Assembly: GCA_937996765.1 (NCBI GenBank)
Contig: CALKUG010000431.1
Coordinates: forward strand, 1 to 11,901
Direction of reading: 5' to 3'
DNA length: 11,901 nt
From: an uncultured Ignavibacteria bacterium
GTDB taxonomy: Bacteria; Bacteroidota; Ignavibacteria; Ignavibacteriales; Ignavibacteriaceae
Numbering within the stretch: the stretch's first letter is position 1; each line of letters opens with the position of its first letter. Made by a program: the position numbers and the translations under genes. Of this stretch, positions 6,939 to 11,901 are shown piece after piece. Under the pieces are notes generated by a model. It had not been told where the DNA came from, did not search any database, and was given only the letters and a program-made list of their open reading frames with translations.

Positions 6939-8185
6939 GTTTTTTGCTTTTTCTTTTTTGCTGCAGGGAATAAAATATTATTAAGAATCAAACGGTAACC
7001 CGGCGATTGTTTGTGTAATTCTAAATCGGTAGGGGGGTCGGAAACCGCGTGTTGATAATCCTCGGGATCGTGTCCTCCATAAAAAGAAAAAAAGCCTCGT
7101 CCAAAATTTCCATGAATATATTTCACTTGATCGGTTCCCGGGCGCTCACCAAGTACAATTACGTTTGGTTTTATTAAATTTCTGCTAAACATGGTAGTCT
7201 GACCCATAAACCCTTTTACAGCGTTGGTATGGTTTTGTGTTAACATAGTTGGCACGGGGTCGTATTTTGCTGAGAACTCAAAAAGCGAGAAATAATCGTT
7301 TCCAAAATCTTTGATTTCAACGGGATTGATATCAATATCTGAATACTCATACACCATAGGATTCTGTTCGAGTGCAAAGTTTTGAAAAGCAAGACACTGT
7401 GAAAAATCTAATTTGTTTTGAGCCTCTGGGTCGGCAGCATCGCCATCAAACATACGTTCGGCGATATCCACGCCCGTAGCAGCAAGTGCGATATCATAGG
7501 AGTCGGTTGCACTACACATAGCAAAAAGAAATCCGCCTTGCCCCACATAATTCTTAATAGTAATTGTCACATCTTTGAGCATGTCGGAAACTTTTTTGTA
7601 ACCAAGTTCTTTTGCATTGGCTTCGTACAGCATTTGTTGTTCTATGTACCATTGTGCATTTGCATAGTTAGCATAAAACTTTCCGTATTGCCCGGTAAAA
7701 TCTTCGTGGTGTAAATGCAGCCAATCGTATTCCGAGAGTTTCCCTTCGAGAATTTCTTTGTTCCAAATTTTGGTGTATTCAATTCCTGAAAATTCGAGAG
7801 CAAGTGTAACTGCATCGTCCCATGGTTGAAATCCCGGTGGAACATACACCGCTATACGCGGGGCTTTTTCGAGACGAACCACATCCTGATTATTCTCTTC
7901 GCTTTGAACTTCGGAGTAGAGAGCTGCGGCTTCCGAGAAAGAAATTTCTGAAAAAGTTACGCCCGCAAGTCTGGCATCTAAGGCAATACGTTCGGAATAA
8001 TCCACCATAAACGAACCACCGCGATAATTAAGTAACCAGTCACCAGTTGACCCCGCTTTTAGTGCGCGGTACATAACGCCGTATGCCTTCAAATGATTTT
8101 GTTGAGCTATATCCATGGGGAAGAAAAGTTTATTTTGCCCAAATAATAAAACGGGAGCGAGAATTAAAATTAAAACGTATTTCAT
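6935..8185 (-). CDS. Exported 'asparagine synthetase B-like' protein, GATase-like fold, function unknown
   Basis: This 416-residue protein starts with a short Sec signal peptide (MKYVLILILAPVLLFG, then Gln17). From memory, close relatives in Bacteroidota are annotated 'asparagine synthetase B' and share the KAYG, WLLNYRGGSF, YDWLHLHHEDFTGQYG, GFMGQTT and YGGHDPEDYQH segments and even the polybasic tail. The label fits poorly: there is no Cys2 N-terminal nucleophile and no SGGxDS ATP-pyrophosphatase motif, and the protein is exported. Residues about 109-235 instead resemble a class I glutamine-amidotransferase/ThuA-like sheet domain, with PRIAVYVPPG, a possible nucleophile elbow FAMCSATDS (Cys224) and the later YGGHDPED (369-376). 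Conserved His159/His160 and His372 could be catalytic or metal-binding; this is inference. The protein ends in AAKKKKQKT. It lies beyond the clpX terminator, so it probably has its own promoter or depends on read-through. No clear ribosome-binding site is visible. Confidence 0.85.
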   Translation of the reverse strand: MKYVLILILAPVLLFGQNKLFFPMDIAQQNHLKAYGVMYRALKAGSTGDWLLNYRGGSFMVDYSERIALDARLAGVTFSEISFSEAAALYSEVQSEENNQDVVRLEKAPRIAVYVPPGFQPWDDAVTLALEFSGIEYTKIWNKEILEGKLSEYDWLHLHHEDFTGQYGKFYANYANAQWYIEQQMLYEANAKELGYKKVSDMLKDVTITIKNYVGQGGFLFAMCSATDSYDIALAATGVDIAERMFDGDAADPEAQNKLDFSQCLAFQNFALEQNPMVYEYSDIDINPVEIKDFGNDYFSLFEFSAKYDPVPTMLTQNHTNAVKGFMGQTTMFSRNLIKPNVIVLGERPGTDQVKYIHGNFGRGFFSFYGGHDPEDYQHAVSDPPTDLELHKQSPGYRLILNNILFPAAKKKKQKT

Positions 8186-8210
8186 GGATTGCGTTCGACG
8201 TAAATAGTTT

Positions 8211-8267
8211 AAAATAAAAAAAGGTTGTTTGTCGCCATTAAGAAATTCCTAAAAGAACAAACAACCT
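8211..8267 (-). terminator. Intrinsic terminator after clpX (long-loop hairpin)
   Basis: Read on the minus strand, AGGTTGTTTGT (8267-8257) pairs perfectly over 11 bases with ACAAACAACCT (8232-8222), followed at once by a T-run (TTTTTT A TTTT, 8221-8211). It begins 20 bases after the clpX stop. The loop of 24 bases is unusually long. The loop contains AGGA, then ATG at 8238, opening a nine-codon frame, M-A-T-N-N-L-F-L-F, that runs through the 3' arm and T-run and stops at 8209. It works in one direction only: there is no T-run on the plus side. Confidence 0.8.
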
Positions 8268-8287
8268 CCATACATCAAAATGAATAA

Positions 8288-9544
8288 TTAGGCAGATTTA
8301 GAATCCGCGGAAATATAAATAGGTTCTGCTTTTTCGAGCACGGTCTCACGGGTGATAAGACATTTTTTAATGCCTTCTTTATCAGGTAGCGAGAACATAA
8401 TATCGAGCATAAACTCTTCAACAATGCTGCGGAGTGAACGTGCACCGGTTTTACGTACAATTGCTTGTTCCACAATTGCATCAATTGCAAGGGGGTCGAA
8501 TTCTAACTCAACGCCTTCCATACCAATCAGTTTTTTATACTGACGGAGAATTGCGTTTTTAGGTTTTGTGAGAATACTCTTTAACGCCTCACGATCGAGT
8601 GAATGAAGGGGAGCCATAACAGGTAAACGACCAATAAGCTCGGGAATAAGTCCGAAGCGCAATAAATCCTCGGGATGAACCATTGAGAGTAATTCGTTAT
8701 CGGAGTATTCAACTTTTTCTTTGAGTCCTGAGCCAAAACCCATTTTGCTTTTATTAAGACGCGAAGCAATAACTTTTTCAATTCCTTCGAAAGCACCACC
8801 AACAATGAATAAAATATTCCGGGTGTTAACGTGTATTAAATTTTGTTCAGGGTGTTTTCTTCCGCCTTTTGGTGGAACGCCGGCAACGGTTCCTTCAAGA
8901 ATTTTTAGGAGTGCCTGTTGTACACCTTCGCCAGAAACGTCGCGCGTAATAGAAGTGCTATCACTTTTGCGGGCAATTTTATCAATCTCATCTATATAGA
9001 CAATACCACGTTGAGCAGCTTCGAGATTATAGTCGGCGGCTTGTAATAAATGTACAAGAACGGTTTCAACATCATCGCCAACATAACCTGCTTCGGTAAT
9101 GGTAGTAGCATCTGCAATAGCAAAAGGCACATCGAGCACCGTAGCGAGAGTTTTAGCCAGAAGTGTTTTTCCTGTTCCGGTAGGTCCTAATAAGAGAACG
9201 TTACTTTTTTCGATATCCACTTCATCTAAATCAAAGGTTGAACCTTTGTGGTTGATGCGTTTATAGTGGTTGTAAACAGCTACCGATAGGATACGCTTAG
9301 CGGTATCTTGACCAATAACATGCTCATCGAGAGTTTTTTTAATAAAGCCCGGAGTGATGTCGTTGCTTTGTTTGGTCTTCTGATTGTTAAATGCAGCCAT
9401 GTTGGATTTAAGAATATCCACACTGCTTCCGATACAGATATCGCAAATATAAACATCAGGACCGGCAATAAGACTGGTAACTTCCTTGGAATCACGTCCG
9501 CAGAAAGAGCAACGAATAATACCGGAAGAATTTTTTTTAGCCAT
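8288..9544 (-). CDS. clpX: ATP-dependent Clp protease ATP-binding subunit ClpX
   Basis: This 418-residue AAA+ unfoldase recognises tagged or specific proteins, unfolds them and feeds them to ClpP in the cytoplasm. The N-terminal zinc-binding domain has Cys12, Cys15, Cys34 and Cys37 and binds substrates and adaptors. Walker A is GPTGTGKT (120-127), and Walker B is IVYIDEID (181-188, Asp185-Glu186). The pore loop GYVG is at 153-156, the RKH loop is at 229-231, and sensor II is GARSLR (367-372). The ClpP-docking IGF loop reads MGF (268-270), a conservative variant. The length is normal. The start is 19 bases after the stop of the upstream TPR gene, with a weak GAG site, so the two are probably cotranscribed. 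clpP and tig, frequent clpX neighbours elsewhere, are not here. A strong terminator follows. Confidence 0.98.
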   Translation of the reverse strand: MAKKNSSGIIRCSFCGRDSKEVTSLIAGPDVYICDICIGSSVDILKSNMAAFNNQKTKQSNDITPGFIKKTLDEHVIGQDTAKRILSVAVYNHYKRINHKGSTFDLDEVDIEKSNVLLLGPTGTGKTLLAKTLATVLDVPFAIADATTITEAGYVGDDVETVLVHLLQAADYNLEAAQRGIVYIDEIDKIARKSDSTSITRDVSGEGVQQALLKILEGTVAGVPPKGGRKHPEQNLIHVNTRNILFIVGGAFEGIEKVIASRLNKSKMGFGSGLKEKVEYSDNELLSMVHPEDLLRFGLIPELIGRLPVMAPLHSLDREALKSILTKPKNAILRQYKKLIGMEGVELEFDPLAIDAIVEQAIVRKTGARSLRSIVEEFMLDIMFSLPDKEGIKKCLITRETVLEKAEPIYISADSKSA

Positions 9545-9563
9545 TAGTATCTCAAACTATCTT

Positions 9564-11408
9564 TTAACTATTACGAGTTTTAATTTTTTTACTATCCGAA
9601 ATCAGGGTGCGGGCTTGCTCAAGAAACATTGAATTTGGGTAGTTAATAAACAATCGTTCAAATTGCTTTAGTGCTTCAGAGGGATTGCTAAGCCCAAATA
9701 AATAGATTTTCCCTGCTAAAAACGCTGCCTCATCCGCGTAAATATTTGTATTACGCTTTACGATATCATCAATGGTTGAAAGCGCAGTTTCGTAGCGGTT
9801 AAGAGCTACAAGTATTTCTACAACCTTAATTTCGGATATTTGTCTTACAATATAAGCATTTTCGACCGAAGAAAGTTCAGCAAAAAGCTCTAATGCCGCA
9901 TCATATTGTTTTTGGAATACTAATTTTGTGGCATTTCCAAACTTTATGAGGGTGAGTGAATCGGCCAATTGTGGGTTCAATGCCATTGAGAGCAGCAATG
10001 CATCATTTGTTTGATCCGAAGCACTTGCATTGCTGATTGAAGCCAATTGGATTCGCGCAGATTCGATATTCCCTTGGAATAAATCGTTTAAGGCAGAGTA
10101 AAATCTAAATTCAACGGTATCCTGCGGTGTCAGGTTCCTGAGTTTAAAACCTTGTTCCAAAATTCGAGTTGCTTTTGAGTACTGTGCTTGCTCAATAAAT
10201 AAGAGAGCACCTAAAGAGACTGCTTCTGATGCGTGCTTCGACATCGGGTACAATTGCAATAGTTCGTTGAGATGTTGCTCGGCTGAGGCAGGATTGCCGG
10301 AAAGTTGTTCCAAACGAGCTATTCTTAATAGGGATTCGGCAGCGAATTCCTGTCCCCGAAATTTATTAGCAATAAGTTGATACGATTCAATACTTTTTTG
10401 CACAATAGCTGTGGGTGGAGTTGTTGCGATTTTCATTGGTTTCCATGAATCAACAGAATCCAAACCGGAAAGAACAATAAGCTCGCCTGTTTTTGCCATG
10501 GTGAATTGAATCTGAGGCAAATAGGTTGATTCTGTATAACTCTCAGCAAATTGTATCAACAACAAATTTGCTTCGTTGTATCGCTGCAAATCCAATAATC
10601 TATCTGCATAAATGAGAGTGCTATAACCCGGCACTCGCTCTAACGATTCGATTTCTAACACTAACTCCTTGGTTAAAGGAAAATCGCCTTTGAGAATACA
10701 GAGATTTATCATAATGTTAAGATATTCGCGGTTATCTCGCAGAATCTCTTTAACAAAAACACGATAAGTAGCTTCAAGGGCATCCGGCTTATCAATGTAT
10801 TGTAATATTCTTCCTTCCAATAACGATGAATTAGGGGAGCGTGCACGCAAAGTGTTTGCATACAATTCTGCCGCTTCGGTATAACGCATGGTAATGCTGT
10901 AGAGGTAGGCAATTTCCATCGAGAACATATCGGGATTGCCTGAAGCAACCGAGCCGCGTTGCAGTAGTTGAATGGCATCGTCAAATGAGCGAAGTTCTAA
11001 ATAAACGTTCGAGAATAACCTGAAGAATCCCACATTGGTGGGATTTTTTGTTAAATTCTCTTCAAAAAGTAATTTGGTTTTCTCAGGGTTGCCGGATAAA
11101 AAATAAGTTTTACCGAGTTGTGCAACTGCGGAAATATCGCCCTGATTTTTATTAATGCGATTTGTGAGAATAGTTTCGGATTTTGAATATTCTTTCAGTT
11201 GAATGTAAACTTGGTTTAGAAGGTCGAAAACCGGAAGATTATCGGGTTGTTGTTTGTAGAGAGACTCCAAAATTTCTGCTGCGCGTTTATATTCACCAAT
11301 TTGCACAAAATTTTGGGCTAACATAAATCGATTGTTATCAGGTTGTGCCTGAGTAACAATACCAAAGAGAATCAAAAACAAACTAAAAACAAATAATTTA
11401 CGAAGCAT
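9564..11408 (-). CDS. Large exported tetratricopeptide-repeat protein
   Basis: The protein has 614 residues. Residues 1-21 are a Sec signal peptide (MLRKLFVFSLFLILFGIVTQA, then Gln22) without a lipobox, so it is expected in the periplasm. Nearly all the rest is a helical TPR array. Clear units include about 25-58 (FVQIGEYKRAAEILESLYKQ), 93-126 (QLGKTYFLSGNPEKTKLLFE) and repeats around 350-400 (AAESLLRIARLEQLSGNPAS). The last unit, near 575-605, is NPSEALKQFERLFINYPNS, in the style of BamD and CpoB/YbgF. Such proteins are scaffolds for envelope complexes; the partner cannot be named. It is the first gene of the minus-strand block and is followed by clpX after 19 bases, an unusual pairing of an exported scaffold with a cytoplasmic unfoldase. 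AAAGG lies 4 bases ahead of the ATG and supports the start. Confidence 0.88.
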   Translation of the reverse strand: MLRKLFVFSLFLILFGIVTQAQPDNNRFMLAQNFVQIGEYKRAAEILESLYKQQPDNLPVFDLLNQVYIQLKEYSKSETILTNRINKNQGDISAVAQLGKTYFLSGNPEKTKLLFEENLTKNPTNVGFFRLFSNVYLELRSFDDAIQLLQRGSVASGNPDMFSMEIAYLYSITMRYTEAAELYANTLRARSPNSSLLEGRILQYIDKPDALEATYRVFVKEILRDNREYLNIMINLCILKGDFPLTKELVLEIESLERVPGYSTLIYADRLLDLQRYNEANLLLIQFAESYTESTYLPQIQFTMAKTGELIVLSGLDSVDSWKPMKIATTPPTAIVQKSIESYQLIANKFRGQEFAAESLLRIARLEQLSGNPASAEQHLNELLQLYPMSKHASEAVSLGALLFIEQAQYSKATRILEQGFKLRNLTPQDTVEFRFYSALNDLFQGNIESARIQLASISNASASDQTNDALLLSMALNPQLADSLTLIKFGNATKLVFQKQYDAALELFAELSSVENAYIVRQISEIKVVEILVALNRYETALSTIDDIVKRNTNIYADEAAFLAGKIYLFGLSNPSEALKQFERLFINYPNSMFLEQARTLISDSKKIKTRNS

Positions 11409-11515
11409 AACGCCTTTAGTGCAGAGAATTTCTTTAAATTTAGACTCTAATTCTTAACATTTAGTTCCACTCAAACCTCAATAAGCTTTTTCCCATAGAA
11501 AGGGAACAGAAAACT
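11409..11515. promoter_or_regulatory. Divergent intergenic region between TPR gene and FAD dehydrogenase gene
   Basis: These 107 bases must hold promoters for both flanking genes. TAAATTTA at 11435-11442 is self-complementary and fits the -7 element with one mismatch on both strands, but no convincing -33 partner is seen. TTCCC (11490-11494) can pair with GGGAA (11502-11506) around a 7-base loop, covering the likely ribosome-binding site AGGGA (11501-11505) of the plus-strand gene. The stem is only 5 bp and may mean nothing. Confidence 0.3.
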
Positions 11516-11901
11516 ATGAAAAAAGAAGTAGAAATTACTTTAAGCCCCGAAAATAAAGACAACGCAAGTGAAATACTATCCCAAATTGCACGCACATTAA
11601 AAACATCAAAGGAAAGTATTTCAGGCTTTAAGATACTCCGCCGTTCGCTCGACGCAAGAAGCAAACACCCCATTTACCGTTCTGTTTACCAAGTTGGCAT
11701 TGGTGAGGAAATTGAGAATAAACCCACGATTGTAGAGTACAAAGAAGTAACGGGAAGTAAAAAGGTGGTTATTGTCGGTGGAGGTCCTGCAGGAATGTTT
11801 GCCGCCTTACGACTTTTAGAGCATGGAATTAAACCCATAATTCTTGAGCGTGGAAAAGATGTACGGGGCAGGCGAAGAGATTTACGTGCAATTATGCAAT
11901 T
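11516..11901 (+). CDS. FAD-dependent dehydrogenase (COG2509-like), N-terminal part only
   Basis: 128 complete codons are visible before the right edge cuts the gene. The first 80 residues form the small N-terminal domain typical of this family, containing ISGFKILRRSLDARSKHPIY and an acidic, charged run. Residues 83-112 begin an FAD-binding Rossmann fold: VVIVGGGPAGMFAALRLLE (GxGxxG-type at 88-93), with Glu111 at the end of the second strand, placed to bind the adenosine ribose. The family is uncharacterised NAD(P)/FAD oxidoreductases of the cytoplasm; substrate unknown. The likely ribosome-binding site is AGGGA at 11501-11505, 10 bases ahead of the ATG, a little far. It is transcribed divergently from the TPR-clpX block. 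Confidence 0.88.
   Translation, partial: MKKEVEITLSPENKDNASEILSQIARTLKTSKESISGFKILRRSLDARSKHPIYRSVYQVGIGEEIENKPTIVEYKEVTGSKKVVIVGGGPAGMFAALRLLEHGIKPIILERGKDVRGRRRDLRAIMQ

Noticed and set aside
8275..8490. Minus-strand open frame of 71 codons overlapping the end of clpX
   Set aside because: It is a shifted-frame shadow of the clpX C-terminal coding sequence.

Overview
The window (11,901 bases, AT-rich, densely coded) looks like an ordinary chromosomal stretch from a member of the Bacteroidota/Chlorobiota (FCB) group. The evidence is a TonB-dependent receptor with an N-terminal carboxypeptidase-like regulatory domain, a secreted 'asparagine synthetase B-like' protein of a type I remember from Bacteroidota genomes, exported TPR proteins, and a candidate -33/-7 promoter of the Bacteroidota type. 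Shine-Dalgarno-like sites and GTG/TTG starts are also used, which would suit a deep branch such as the Ignavibacteria/Kapabacteria. That placement is inference, not proof.

Layout: 1-2045 (minus) is a TonB-dependent receptor cut by the left edge. A 195-base divergent intergenic region (2046-2240) carries a palindrome, a repeated 10-mer and a candidate promoter. 2241-6938 (plus) is a tightly packed run of four genes: a soluble PAS/histidine kinase with a degenerate receiver domain, a secreted TPR protein, a sirtuin deacylase and the DNA-repair ATPase RadA. The gaps are 14 and 20 bases, then a 4-base overlap. 6935-11408 (minus) is a convergent block that would be transcribed in the order large secreted TPR protein, clpX, a strong hairpin terminator, then the 'asparagine synthetase B-like' protein, whose 3' end overlaps radA tail to tail by 4 bases. 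A second divergent intergenic region (11409-11515) precedes a plus-strand FAD-dependent dehydrogenase cut by the right edge.

How the genes work together: mostly housekeeping (ClpX unfoldase, RadA branch migration, sirtuin) mixed with envelope functions (receptor, two TPR proteins, the exported GATase-like protein). I found no CRISPR array, transposon, phage gene, tRNA, rRNA or recognisable defence system. The points most worth a second look are the receiver domain that has lost all its phosphorylation residues, a terminator hairpin that contains a nine-codon mini-ORF with tandem Asn codons ahead of the 'asparagine synthetase B-like' gene, that gene's likely misannotation, and the three consecutive non-ATG starts in the kinase-to-radA run.
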